From a virus, in the IMG/VR virus record IMGVR_UViG_3300027741_000087, positions 1 to 54,024 of that record: DNA of 54,024 nucleotides; one strand, written 5' to 3'. The notes under the pieces were generated by a model, which worked only from the letters and a program-made list of their open reading frames with translations, was not told the DNA's origin and made no database searches. A program made the position numbers and the translations under genes. Shown here piece after piece: positions 8,572 through 17,275 of this stretch. Each line of letters opens with the position of its first letter. Positions within the stretch are counted from its first letter, which is position 1.

Positions 8572-10206
8572 TTAATTGGTAAATGTAAAAGTTATAGTTG
8601 ATCCAGCTGGAGCTGATTTAATTATTAATGTATTGTATCCAGCTATAGCTGTCGATACTGTGTATGAAACAGCACCGGCGAAAGAATATGACCCATATGT
8701 AGGTACTTGAATAATAACAATACCTGATCCACCGTTTCCTGAACTATAGACGAAGTTATTGCTGTTTGAATAATAACTCCAGTCGCCGGCACCACCTCCG
8801 TCACCGGTATTCTGTCTCCCGCTTGCACCATCCGCATTATTTTGACCACCGCCATTACCACCTATACCTAATGTAGATAACGTACCGGTAATTGTTGTGC
8901 TTATACCTATACCGCCGATACCTCCAACGGATCCACCTGGATCGTTTTGCCCGTTACCACCAGCGCCCGCACCACCTCCACCGTTACTGACGTTGTTCCC
9001 GTTGCTGTATCCGCCTGTATAACGTGCATTACTACCACCGGTGCTACCAGGTGCCTTACCACCGCCAGTAGCTGTAACAGTATGGAAAATAGAACCGGTA
9101 CCTGATGTAGCGCTATTAGCGTTACCGGGCCCGGTTCTGTTTCCGGAACCACCGCCGCCGACAGATAGTATATACGGTATACCGCTTCGAAGAGTATCAA
9201 GCGTACCGATTGTTACTATTCCTGCAGCTCCACCGCCTTGTGATGCTGTTCCACCGCCGCCACCTGCACCACCGCCAGCTACTAAATAATTAACCATAAA
9301 CGGAATGCGATTAATTAATCTAGCATTATTCGTAGTATAACCGGAAAATGTAGCTGTTGATGCTCCTGCTGTTGTAAAAGTATGTGTAAAATAACAGCTA
9401 CCAGCACTAGCAAACGAGGTTACTGTATTACCCCCGGAAAATAATTGCTTTCTAGAAGGTGATTTATATTGCATAATAACAACTCCACTTCCCCCATTAC
9501 AACTAGTACTACCACCAGCACCGCCACCTCCACCTGTATTAGGTGTACCTGCTGTAGCTGCTACATAAGATCCATTGGGAAGTAAAACAGCTCCACAGCC
9601 TCCACCTCCAAGACCACAACAGCCGCCTATAATTGGGCTAACATCTGGGTGCACTTGTGTACCACCCCCACCACCACCGATATAATATTTACCTGCTGAT
9701 AATTGACCAATTGTTGAGTTTAATATAGGGTTTTGTATACCTATACCACCAGCACCTCCAAAGGGTATAGATCCCCCCCCGCCATTAGTATTTCCGTTTA
9801 AACCAACTCCTCCTGCTCCTCCACCTCCACCATAACCAAAACATGTGTTATAACAGCCGCTACCACTACCTCCTGAAAAACCTTGACCTAGAGTACCTAA
9901 ACCACCATAAATACCACCGCCGCCGGATCCACCGTTTGAACCACTAGTGTAACCACTCGCCGTTGAGCCAACACCGCCTCCAATTGCTGTTAATGAACCA
10001 AATATAGAATTTTGCCCATTATTTGCAACCCCTCCTGCTCCTACATAAACATAGAAAGCACAGCTTGTAAGAGGAGATGCAGACAAGCTACTAGTTAATA
10101 TACCACCAGCGCCTCCGCCTCCGCCACATCCTGATCCGCCTCCACCTACTACAAGAGCACATACACTTATAGGTAGTGGGTCTCTTGTTATAAAATGAGT
10201 AGGCAT
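8572..10206 (-). CDS. Large glycine-rich tail adhesin-like protein with two repeat domains (copy 1)
   Basis: This 544-residue protein holds two glycine-rich domains in a row. The first runs from about residue 15 (CALVVGGGGSGCGGGGG) to 240 (GGSGVVIMQY). The second runs from about 285 (NYLVAGGGAGGGGG) to 510 (GGSGIVIIQVP). Each begins with a hydrophobic strand before the glycine run and ends with GGSG plus a V/I-rich strand, the same borders seen in the 283-residue protein. The link between the domains (TSFASAGSCYFTHTFTTAG) and the C-terminus are beta-rich. Internal domain duplication plus the gene duplication next door shows repeated expansion of this fold. A role at the tail tip or fibre tip in host recognition is inferred. 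Confidence 0.8.
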   Translation of the reverse strand: MPTHFITRDPLPISVCALVVGGGGSGCGGGGGAGGILTSSLSASPLTSCAFYVYVGAGGVANNGQNSIFGSLTAIGGGVGSTASGYTSGSNGGSGGGGIYGGLGTLGQGFSGGSGSGCYNTCFGYGGGGGAGGVGLNGNTNGGGGSIPFGGAGGIGIQNPILNSTIGQLSAGKYYIGGGGGGTQVHPDVSPIIGGCCGLGGGGCGAVLLPNGSYVAATAGTPNTGGGGGAGGSTSCNGGSGVVIMQYKSPSRKQLFSGGNTVTSFASAGSCYFTHTFTTAGASTATFSGYTTNNARLINRIPFMVNYLVAGGGAGGGGGTASQGGGAAGIVTIGTLDTLRSGIPYILSVGGGGSGNRTGPGNANSATSGTGSIFHTVTATGGGKAPGSTGGSNARYTGGYSNGNNVSNGGGGAGAGGNGQNDPGGSVGGIGGIGISTTITGTLSTLGIGGNGGGQNNADGASGRQNTGDGGGAGDWSYYSNSNNFVYSSGNGGSGIVIIQVPTYGSYSFAGAVSYTVSTAIAGYNTLIIKSAPAGSTITFTFTN

Positions 10207-10213
10207 ATCTTTA

Positions 10214-12067
10214 TTATGCTATTCTCGTTAGTTTAGCAAAACTACCTTGTTTTGGTGTTATTGTTGTGGAGCTTTCTGTTGTAGCAAGAAATACAGAATT
10301 ACCCAAACTACCAGCCTTTATGATATATCTAATACATGCATTATGGTTAACGCCTGTTGTTAACGATGCAGTAGCGTTTGCAAACGCTGCAACCGGACCC
10401 GTTGCACCAATTAAATATGCTTTAGTTGGTGCAGAGAAAGTTGTAACACCAGTATTGATAGTTTGTACTACTTCAGCATTAACAAAACCAAACGTATTAT
10501 TGGACGATAAACTATATAAAACAGTGCCAGCTGTGTTTTTTGTGTAATACAAATCGTATAATAATTCATACACCCCATTGGCTACTAGGTTAAATGTCGT
10601 CAATCCATAATTTGTTATCGCTGGACCTATAGCTGTACTATCATTAGTAAGATAAGAATATACTGGTACAGAATTAGCTGTGATATTAGTAGCCGTAAGA
10701 GTTTGTGTGCTTAAGGTATTGGTTGTTGTATTAGTAACAGTAATATTTGTAGCAGTAAGACTTGTAATTGTTGCCCCGGGTGTTGTTAATACACCATTAC
10801 CACCAACAAATACACCACCGGAGAAATTTAACGATAATGTATTATTACCATTTCCTAAATCATTAGTACCTAATCCATCCGATAGAACAGTTTCTGTACC
10901 TGTACCGAAAAGATAACTAGAAGAAAGAGCTGGAGCAGATAAACCACCCGTCAATGTACCACCGGAGAGTGGTAGATAATTTGATAAAGAGGTATAAGCA
11001 CTATTCCAGTTAGCACTTAATGAAGAGACCGTACCATAAGTGCTCTGCCAGTTACCTGAAAGTGAATTTAAAGTAGTATTAAGAACTAATTGACCTGTTA
11101 AAGAATTAGTAAGTGTTAAAGGAGTTAATAATGCTGATGTAGACTGAAGTAAAGTATTAGTTGCAAAAGAACTAGAAGTACTTTGATAATTTGTAGAAAT
11201 ATTATAAGCACTATTCCAGTTAGCACTATTGGAATTAACAGTTGTATAGGTACTATCCCAGTTATTTCTATTTGGTCCTGTTATTTTTGTATCAGCTAAA
11301 GATGTAATCCAAGAAGGATTAGAATAAGATCCATTTGTATAAACACCATTTGTTACAGTGTCTGCATTACCTGTTACATTACCAATTAAGTTAGCGCTTA
11401 ATGAATCAATAACAATGTTTTTATCATTCCAATCAAGATTAGCAGCTGAAATGGGTTCAGTAGTTAACCCCGAAAATAACGTCCAAATCCCTGGTACACC
11501 GCCACCAGCTCTTCTAACCAATCCTGTATGATTGTATCCAAGAGGGGCTTGGGTGAAGTGTGATACAATACCTACATCCAATACATTACTTTCGTAATTA
11601 TTATCATTAAAGTAGATAATATTATCACCTACTACAAGGTTTTTAGTATTGATGTACGTAGCCGATCCTGCTATTGTTAAATTACCAATAATGTTTACAT
11701 CTCCTGGGAATACAGCACTCTGAGGTAAGCTCAGGGTAACTGTAGATCCGGATTTAGAAGCATTAATTTGATTAGCAGTCCCAGAAACAGCTGTAATAAA
11801 TGAACCAGAAGCTGTTTGATAGGCTGTAGCAACATTATAAGCACTATTCCAGTTAGCACTTAAAGAAGAGACTGTTCCATATGTACTCTGCCAATTACCA
11901 GAAAGAGCTTTTAAATCAGATCCTTGATAGAGACCAGTAAGATTAGATCCATTACCGTAGTGAGTGCCAGAGAGAGATACAGCTGATACAGAATTAAATC
12001 TAGCAGAACTTAACCCTGTTACTGTGCTATTAAACTGAAATGACTGTGTTTCTATTTGTAAGGACAT
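10214..12067 (-). CDS. Tail fibre protein (617 residues)
   Basis: It starts MSLQIETQSFQFNSTVTGLS and contains many N-W-x-[ST]-x-Y segments typical of these fibres. A central module at about residues 125-265 (SATYINTKNLVVGDN, VSHFTQAPLGYNHTGLVRRAG, GNVTGNADTVTNGVYTN) is closely similar to residues 570-680 of the giant fibre, though codon choice differs. The C-terminal 150 residues are a separate beta-rich, threonine-rich domain. It sits between the 945-residue fibre and the glycine-rich/sulfotransferase pairs, with gaps of 6-7 nt, so all are probably on one transcript. A stem or connector role in the tail fibre is likely. Confidence 0.82.
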   Translation of the reverse strand: MSLQIETQSFQFNSTVTGLSSARFNSVSAVSLSGTHYGNGSNLTGLYQGSDLKALSGNWQSTYGTVSSLSANWNSAYNVATAYQTASGSFITAVSGTANQINASKSGSTVTLSLPQSAVFPGDVNIIGNLTIAGSATYINTKNLVVGDNIIYFNDNNYESNVLDVGIVSHFTQAPLGYNHTGLVRRAGGGVPGIWTLFSGLTTEPISAANLDWNDKNIVIDSLSANLIGNVTGNADTVTNGVYTNGSYSNPSWITSLADTKITGPNRNNWDSTYTTVNSNSANWNSAYNISTNYQSTSSSFATNTLLQSTSALLTPLTLTNSLTGQLVLNTTLNSLSGNWQSTYGTVSSLSANWNSAYTSLSNYLPLSGGTLTGGLSAPALSSSYLFGTGTETVLSDGLGTNDLGNGNNTLSLNFSGGVFVGGNGVLTTPGATITSLTATNITVTNTTTNTLSTQTLTATNITANSVPVYSYLTNDSTAIGPAITNYGLTTFNLVANGVYELLYDLYYTKNTAGTVLYSLSSNNTFGFVNAEVVQTINTGVTTFSAPTKAYLIGATGPVAAFANATASLTTGVNHNACIRYIIKAGSLGNSVFLATTESSTTITPKQGSFAKLTRIA

Positions 12068-12073
12068 ATTTTA

Positions 12074-14911
12074 TTAAGACGAGTAATCCCAGAGTTGTAT
12101 AGCTTTATTTACTCCGTTAATATTTATAATCAAAAATGAACCAGAAGCTGTTACAGGGTTTATAAATGTCGATGGCGATTTATTAATTATAATATTTGCA
12201 GCAGCTATGTTACCTTGTGAAGAGAGATTATTTACGTAGGTATAATCTGCTGAAGGTGCAACAATATCTGTTCCAAGAATAAATGTATTATTAAATCCTG
12301 AGTTATTAGCTGAACCACCTGCGACAAAGGAATTAATTCCAGATAGCGTGTTGTTTAAACCACCGACAATCGATGAAAAACAGCCGACTATAAAATTATT
12401 CTGCCCACCTACAATAGAGCTATGATGTTTGAGTACAGTATTACTGTAACCACCTCCAACGAATGAATAACCGTCGCTAGCGTAATTACTTTGACCACCG
12501 GCAATATTAGACCCATAACCATCGGCAACATTAAAACTACCACCACCTATAGAGGTATAGGTATTGCTTGCAGTATTACACAATCCACCTAAAATTGCAG
12601 AACTCGGTCCGTATGCTGCATTATATTGACCGCCTACAATAGAGGAATAACTTCCAGAAGCACTATTACCGGCACCACCAGCTACATTAGAGTAATTTGC
12701 GGTAGCAGTATTGCTCTGACCACCGAGAACAGAAGCACCATAGCCAGTACTAGAATTCTGATTACCACCAGCAACTGTAGCATACTGAGCTGATGCTGTA
12801 CTCAATCTGCCACCACCAACGAACGAAGCACCTCCTGTTGCACAATTATGGTCACCACCTGCAACGACATCATTCGCGTTTGTAGTGCAATTTGTATCAC
12901 CACCGCCAACAAACGAATTAGCTCCTATCGCACAATTGAATTTACCACCAGCTACATTAGAATAAAATCCAGAAGCTGTATTCCCTGTACCACCAAGAAC
13001 GGAAGAATAAGATCCAGAAGCTGTATTGTTGCCCCGTATAGGTTGAATAGAGCTTGTTGAATCAACAAGTGTAAAAGGCTGAGATGAAGCAGATTGATAT
13101 ACAGAATTCCAATTAGCGCTTAAAGAAGAGACCGTTCCGTAAGCACTATTCCAGTTAGCGCTACCTGCATTAACAGTTGTATAGCTATTATTCCAATTTG
13201 CACTATTTGAATGAACAAGAGAATTAACTGCAGGGTCACCAGCACTACCTGTCGCGCTTAATGCAGATAAGCTAACTGTATTTCCGTTACTAATAGAAAG
13301 GTTTGCGTTAGTAGAGTTAAAGGTAAGAGTTTGATTACCACCGCCTCCGGAAAATATACTAGCTAAATCGACACCACCGGAAAGATACTGACCGGTAACA
13401 TTAAGACTACCATTCATTGTACCACCGTTAGCGTATTGAACGGCGTTCGAGCCACCACCGGATCCAAGATCAAGAATACGGCGGGCGTAATTCATTACCT
13501 CCTCTGAAACTTGAGCTACTTTTGTATCTGTATACTTCTTAGCATCATCAACAAGAAGTTGAACATTACGCTTTTCAACGACGAGCGTTTGAATTCTCTT
13601 ATTAATATCCTTTATCGTTTCATCTAGCTTTGGGAGCTTACCTTCAATGTCAGCTGTAAATTTACTAACTGAGGTACTAACCTCGTTAATTTTTTGATCA
13701 ATTGTTGTGTTAAGATTATCGCGGTGCTCATTGATAACGAGCTTTAGAGCTGTATTGAGCTCTTTCGTTTTTTCATCAAATAGCACCGTAGCGGTTTTTG
13801 TTGATGTGTTTTTAAATTCTTCAAATAATTCTGCCTTATGCTTATCAAGCTGCTCTGTAACTGTTACATTAAATTGATCCTGTAAGATACCGGACCGATT
13901 AACGAGAAGTTGATCGACAGCTTCATTATTAAGTGTAAGCTTTTTCTCAACAAGTCCATCTATTGTTGTTGTAATATTACTAAGCTCACTCTCAACGTCA
14001 CGCCTGTGACTTTCTAATTCGGTAATAATTTTTTCTGTAAAAAGAGCTTCGAGGGTTGAAGCACGCTCGAGAAGAAGCTTATCTGTTGCAGTAGCGTTTT
14101 CCTCTAGTCTTTCAGTCAGAAGAACATTAATTTCTCCCTTAATATATTCAATCTGTTTGTCCTGGTATTCTTTGACTTCTGTAAGATTAGCTTGACTGAG
14201 AGTGTCAAGATACTTATTAACATTAATTTGCTGGCTGTCAAATTGCTCCTGAAAGGAAATGCTTAGATCGTTAACGGCCTTTTCTAATATGTTCTTTTGA
14301 TGCTCACCAATATGAAAGGATTCATCAAGTAATTCAGCTTTATAATCTTCTAACGTCTTTTGAAGTTTTCTATCAGCTTCTAATGTTTTACGTTCTTTTT
14401 CGAAAGCCTTTTTCTCTTGTTCGATTTTTTGTTGTTCGGCAATGAGCTTGGATTCTAATATTTTGACCTTTTGTATTACTTCACTGCTATCAACACTACA
14501 GGAAATATTATGTAAATCGCTAAAATCATCATTTTCTTCATCTATAGAAGGTAGTATGTACTCTTCTTCAATTAATTGAGTAGGCGTTAAAACGTCATTC
14601 GCTGACGGCGTACCGAGTGATGTAAGATTAATTGTTGATGGTGGTAGCTCTTTACCTTCCTCAATGGTAATAAGTTGAAAGCGAACATCTTTAAAAACCG
14701 TACCATCATCGAGAGCGACACTTGTTACAAGATAGTTACCTGATGATTCTTCTATATAATTATGAATAAACTCACCATCTTTTGTAGTGATTAACGAAAT
14801 ATTATTAAGACTTTCCTCTAAAGGTCTACAAAAAATCACATTCCCAGCAACCACCGTCTCTAAAAAAGACAAAGAGACACGGTTACTGAGTGTGACGTCT
14901 ATATATTGCAC
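12074..14911 (-). CDS. Tail fibre with long coiled coil and YadA-like head (945 residues)
   Basis: The start is a GTG placed 5 nt after a perfect late promoter box. The N-terminal 120 residues (MQYIDVTLSNRVSLSFLETV) look like a small beta domain, and the first residues resemble the start of the protein at 23412-23750. Residues ~145-470 are a long Glu/Lys-rich coiled coil. YARRILDLG plus glycines near 475 is the same anchor motif as in the giant fibre, followed by NGGTMNGSLNVTG. Residues ~620-870 are YadA-head-like repeats (NTASG-x-YS-x-V-x-GG). This organisation is like a trimeric autotransporter stalk and head, but in a phage fibre. It is the first gene of the minus-strand receptor-binding operon. 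Confidence 0.86.
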   Translation of the reverse strand: MQYIDVTLSNRVSLSFLETVVAGNVIFCRPLEESLNNISLITTKDGEFIHNYIEESSGNYLVTSVALDDGTVFKDVRFQLITIEEGKELPPSTINLTSLGTPSANDVLTPTQLIEEEYILPSIDEENDDFSDLHNISCSVDSSEVIQKVKILESKLIAEQQKIEQEKKAFEKERKTLEADRKLQKTLEDYKAELLDESFHIGEHQKNILEKAVNDLSISFQEQFDSQQINVNKYLDTLSQANLTEVKEYQDKQIEYIKGEINVLLTERLEENATATDKLLLERASTLEALFTEKIITELESHRRDVESELSNITTTIDGLVEKKLTLNNEAVDQLLVNRSGILQDQFNVTVTEQLDKHKAELFEEFKNTSTKTATVLFDEKTKELNTALKLVINEHRDNLNTTIDQKINEVSTSVSKFTADIEGKLPKLDETIKDINKRIQTLVVEKRNVQLLVDDAKKYTDTKVAQVSEEVMNYARRILDLGSGGGSNAVQYANGGTMNGSLNVTGQYLSGGVDLASIFSGGGGNQTLTFNSTNANLSISNGNTVSLSALSATGSAGDPAVNSLVHSNSANWNNSYTTVNAGSANWNSAYGTVSSLSANWNSVYQSASSQPFTLVDSTSSIQPIRGNNTASGSYSSVLGGTGNTASGFYSNVAGGKFNCAIGANSFVGGGDTNCTTNANDVVAGGDHNCATGGASFVGGGRLSTASAQYATVAGGNQNSSTGYGASVLGGQSNTATANYSNVAGGAGNSASGSYSSIVGGQYNAAYGPSSAILGGLCNTASNTYTSIGGGSFNVADGYGSNIAGGQSNYASDGYSFVGGGYSNTVLKHHSSIVGGQNNFIVGCFSSIVGGLNNTLSGINSFVAGGSANNSGFNNTFILGTDIVAPSADYTYVNNLSSQGNIAAANIIINKSPSTFINPVTASGSFLIININGVNKAIQLWDYSS

Positions 14912-14916
14912 ACCAT

Positions 14917-14924
14917 TATTTATA
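14917..14924 (-). promoter_or_regulatory. Late promoter box (TATAAATA), 5 nt before a GTG start
   Basis: A perfect TATAAATA on the minus strand ends exactly 5 nt before the GTG of the 945-residue fibre. With T4 spacing (box at -13 to -6) the mRNA would start at the GTG, so it would have no leader. Confidence 0.75.
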
Positions 14925-15173
14925 TGATTTTATATGTTTTCAATATCGCAATACACGGTAGTTTAACACTTATAATGTAAAATAAAGTTGATTGCGTATA
15001 AGTTAAATGTATATTTTATGTATAGCAACGTATCTGCGATCTATATTGCAGCAACAAGCATCTTATTGAATTTTATCAAATACAGCGACGGAAAGATTTA
15101 AATGAAATAGTGTCTAGGAAATACAAACAACCATCATTAGTCTCAGAGGTTCAAATTCCCTCGTCTCTTTTTT
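14925..15173. other. Intergenic region between divergent units
   Basis: No gene is recognised here. Near the right end, 15084-15168 has a tRNA-like acceptor pairing and a GGTTCAAAT T-arm-like segment. I cannot form an anticodon stem, so it is not called as a tRNA. The region separates the minus-strand fibre operon from the plus-strand block. Confidence 0.4.
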
Positions 15174-15181
15174 TATAAATA
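15174..15181 (+). promoter_or_regulatory. Late promoter box (TATAAATA)
   Basis: A perfect TATAAATA ends 7 nt before the ATG of the 55-codon gene at 15189. No ribosome binding site lies between. Confidence 0.65.
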
Positions 15182-15188
15182 TTAGTAT

Positions 15189-15356
15189 ATGAGTGATTTT
15201 CAAATAGAAAAAACACTTCTCTATCAAAAGCGCTTAGAAGAAAAAAAGCATATTGAAAACAATAAATGGTATATGTCAGAACGTGCGGGTAAAGATGTTG
15301 GTTGGGAAAAAGCGCTACTTGACTGGTTGTTAAATAAAAACAAGTATCTAAAATAA
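15189..15356 (+). CDS. Small hypothetical protein (55 residues)
   Basis: The reading frame starts MSDFQIEKTLLYQKRLEEKK and ends in a W-rich segment (WEKALLDWLLNKNKYLK). It is helical and charged, with no recognised domain. The gene call is supported by a perfect late promoter box 7 nt upstream of the ATG and by a complete frame with normal codon use. It is short and stands alone between the fibre operon and the two candidate capsid-targeted genes. A late, possibly virion-associated role is inferred only from the promoter. Confidence 0.6.
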   Translation: MSDFQIEKTLLYQKRLEEKKHIENNKWYMSERAGKDVGWEKALLDWLLNKNKYLK

Positions 15357-15404
15357 TATTAGATAATCCAAGTGTAATGATGGTAACTTGTAGGATTCAG
15401 TACC

Positions 15405-15412
15405 TATAAATA
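15405..15412 (+). promoter_or_regulatory. Late promoter box (TATAAATA), upstream of a tandem pair
   Basis: A perfect TATAAATA lies 58 nt before the ATG at 15470. A second box follows at 15458. The 30-nt repeat at 15421-15450 lies between them. Confidence 0.6.
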
Positions 15413-15420
15413 ATTTTGTT

Positions 15421-15450
15421 AGACTCGGTAGCCAACGAAGAACTATCTAG
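15421..15450 (+). repeat. 30-nt leader repeat, copy 1
   Basis: This matches the reverse complement of 30807-30836 at 27 of 30 positions. It includes the exact core GGTAGCCAACGAAGA. Both copies lie between two late promoter boxes, just upstream of a gene starting MTFK. In frame with the downstream gene it would read D-[SP]-VANE-[DE]-L-[SP]-SI. Confidence 0.75.
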
Positions 15451-15457
15451 TATATAC

Positions 15458-15465
15458 TATAAATA
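15458..15465 (+). promoter_or_regulatory. Late promoter box (TATAAATA), downstream of a tandem pair
   Basis: A perfect TATAAATA ends 4 nt before the first of two adjacent ATGs (15470 and 15473). There is no room for a ribosome binding site. Confidence 0.7.
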
Positions 15466-15469
15466 CACT

Positions 15470-16453
15470 ATGATGACGTTTAAAGATTATATTTTTGTTA
15501 ACGAAAAGACATTGCAAAAAGCTGATATAAACAAATACCCACAGCGATTACAAGCTTTTATTCAGAAGCTTGAAACAGGTACACCATTCTCACTCGCAGG
15601 AAACGCAGGTGAGGAAGTTATAGTACCAGATAAAAACTGGCTTAAAAACGTTAAATCAAAGCATACCCTCGACACACCTTTTATCTTAACGAAAGATGGA
15701 AATAAGATGTTGCTCAATAAATTGGAGAAAACAAAAGAGTTTGGTGGATTAGGCTTTCATAGAGAGCGGAAACAAGTAGCGCAAACAGAAAACTTGCAAA
15801 GTCAGATAACAGATCTCGGTCAAGGTAATCCGATTACTATTAAGGTTGGAGTCAATGTTTACGAGAATTGCGTAGGTGCGAGAAACACAACAGGAAATTT
15901 CCCGAAATCAGATATTTCGATCATTAACGCTCAAGGTCAAGAAGTCATCTTCATTTCACACAAGGATAATGCAAGAAACGGATTACCGTCACCTAAAGGT
16001 TTTCAGCGCTGGTCAGGTATCACTGACTACGTTAACGAAACATACCCTGAAGTCGGAGCATTTATAAATGATGTTAAAAAGATTCTAACTAAACAAGGTA
16101 GTAAGACGGAGAAAGGTGAATTTTTAATGATCCCCGGTACTCTTAAGCGTGATATTAAAGACGAGAACTTAAAGTTTAAAGCATGCTTTGGTAAAGATTA
16201 TGGATCCGGAACCTTTGATGTCGATAACGTCCATTGCATTATTCAAGGCACTGTTGGTTTAAAGCCATTAAGCGACGGATCATACGAATTAACAGGTGAC
16301 CGTATATGGTTGAATGGCGATGTACCGAAAGAAGATTACGACCCTGTATTGACTGTATATAAGAGCGGTGGACCGGGCCGTTTTGATCAAAAAGTTCGTA
16401 ACGCTATCTTCTGCATTTATTCAAAAGAAGGAAGAAAGGGCACATACATCTAA
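15470..16453 (+). CDS. Candidate capsid-targeted protein with nuclease-like core
   Basis: The frame extends upstream to a TTG at 15416, but the ATG pair at 15470/15473, directly after a late promoter, is the better start. The N-terminus MMTFKDYIFVNE resembles the capsid-targeting sequences of T4 internal head proteins (MKTYQEFI-x-E), which end in Glu at a prohead protease site. The body has no family I can name. A KSD-I-S-I strand followed 10-12 residues later by EVIFISHKD fits the spacing of a PD-(D/E)XK nuclease core, but this is only a pattern. C-terminal motifs include GDRIWLNGDVP. It could be an internal virion protein ejected with the DNA. Confidence 0.7.
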   Translation: MMTFKDYIFVNEKTLQKADINKYPQRLQAFIQKLETGTPFSLAGNAGEEVIVPDKNWLKNVKSKHTLDTPFILTKDGNKMLLNKLEKTKEFGGLGFHRERKQVAQTENLQSQITDLGQGNPITIKVGVNVYENCVGARNTTGNFPKSDISIINAQGQEVIFISHKDNARNGLPSPKGFQRWSGITDYVNETYPEVGAFINDVKKILTKQGSKTEKGEFLMIPGTLKRDIKDENLKFKACFGKDYGSGTFDVDNVHCIIQGTVGLKPLSDGSYELTGDRIWLNGDVPKEDYDPVLTVYKSGGPGRFDQKVRNAIFCIYSKEGRKGTYI

Positions 16454-16457
16454 TCTC

Positions 16458-17144
16458 ATGACCTTTAAGGAATTTTTACAGGAAAAAAAGAAGCATAGTA
16501 AGGCTGAAGCTGAATACGTAGCTCATCCTGTAAGAGGCGAAGCATGTAAACATTGCACAATGTGGAGAGAGCCAAATCAATGTACAGCTGTAGCGGGTTC
16601 AATCGATCCTGACGGGTGGTGTAAATGGTATAAGAGAACCCATCGAAAGAACTTAACCGAAGCTGTAACTCCTATAGATGTTCTTCAAACAGCTCTTGAT
16701 ACTATAGGGTTTGTTCCAGAAGTTGGTTCGTTTGCTAATGCAGCTAATACTATAATATCTACCCTACGAGCTGCATTAGCAAAAGAGAAAGACGAAAAAA
16801 AGAAACATATTATCAATGCAGGTATTAGTGCAGTAGGTGTTATACCGTTTGCTGGTCTTATTAATCTATTAAAATTAAGAAAAGTAAAGCCTGTAGCAAA
16901 AATTACCGTGCAGGGAGCTCGAGCTTTAAAAGCGTACGGTAAAACACAGCAAGCAATAGGAAATCGTTTTAATTCAGTAACAGAGAAATCTATTCACGAT
17001 CCCGTCCACCCTGGCATTCTTAAGCGACAGATAAAGGGTAAAGTAACCTGTGCGAAAGCTAGAGCATTAAAAGCACGTCAGAAGAATAAAGGCAATGCAA
17101 CTGCAAAAGCCGCGAATCGTTTTCAAAACTATCATTGCCAATAA
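16458..17144 (+). CDS. Candidate capsid-targeted protein with 4-Cys motif and pre-toxin-like segment
   Basis: The ATG at 16458 is chosen because it gives MTFKEFLQEKK, a T4-like capsid-targeting N-terminus, 4 nt after the previous stop. Residues 30-60 hold four cysteines (C30, C33, C42, C55) in a C-x-x-C...C...GWC-x-W-Y pattern like high-potential iron-sulfur proteins. Residues 75-140 contain two hydrophobic stretches (LDTIGFVPEVGSFANAANT and AGISAVGVIPFAGLINLL) like the linker placed before toxin domains in polymorphic toxins. The C-terminal 70 residues are strongly basic. I infer a protein packaged in the head and delivered with DNA; toxin activity is speculative. There is no named relative. 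Confidence 0.7.
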   Translation: MTFKEFLQEKKKHSKAEAEYVAHPVRGEACKHCTMWREPNQCTAVAGSIDPDGWCKWYKRTHRKNLTEAVTPIDVLQTALDTIGFVPEVGSFANAANTIISTLRAALAKEKDEKKKHIINAGISAVGVIPFAGLINLLKLRKVKPVAKITVQGARALKAYGKTQQAIGNRFNSVTEKSIHDPVHPGILKRQIKGKVTCAKARALKARQKNKGNATAKAANRFQNYHCQ

Positions 17145-17175
17145 AAGAGGTTCCTATATAATATATAAATTATAC

Positions 17176-17264
17176 GGAAGTTGCCCGGTAGGTCGAGGAC
17201 ACGCTCTTGAAAAGCGCTGGGGCCTAAAAAGCCCTCGAGAGTTCGAATCTCTCAGCTTCCGCCA
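17176..17264 (+). tRNA. tRNA-Ser (anticodon TGA)
   Basis: The acceptor GGAAGTT pairs with AGCTTCC, followed by discriminator G and an encoded CCA. The anticodon loop CTTGAAA sits in a CGCT/AGCG stem and gives TGA. There is a long class II variable arm and a canonical T-loop TTCGAAT. Confidence 0.92.
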
Positions 17265-17275
17265 TTTTTTTATAT

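Noticed and set aside
6888-10206. Plus-strand open frames opposite the glycine-rich genes (proline-rich products)
   Set aside because: They are mirror frames of glycine codons (GGT/ACC) and have no start signals.
15084-15168. tRNA-like segment with acceptor pairing (AGCGACG/CGTCTCT) and GGTTCAAAT T-loop
   Set aside because: No anticodon stem-loop could be formed and both stems have mismatches. At best it is a degenerate tRNA.
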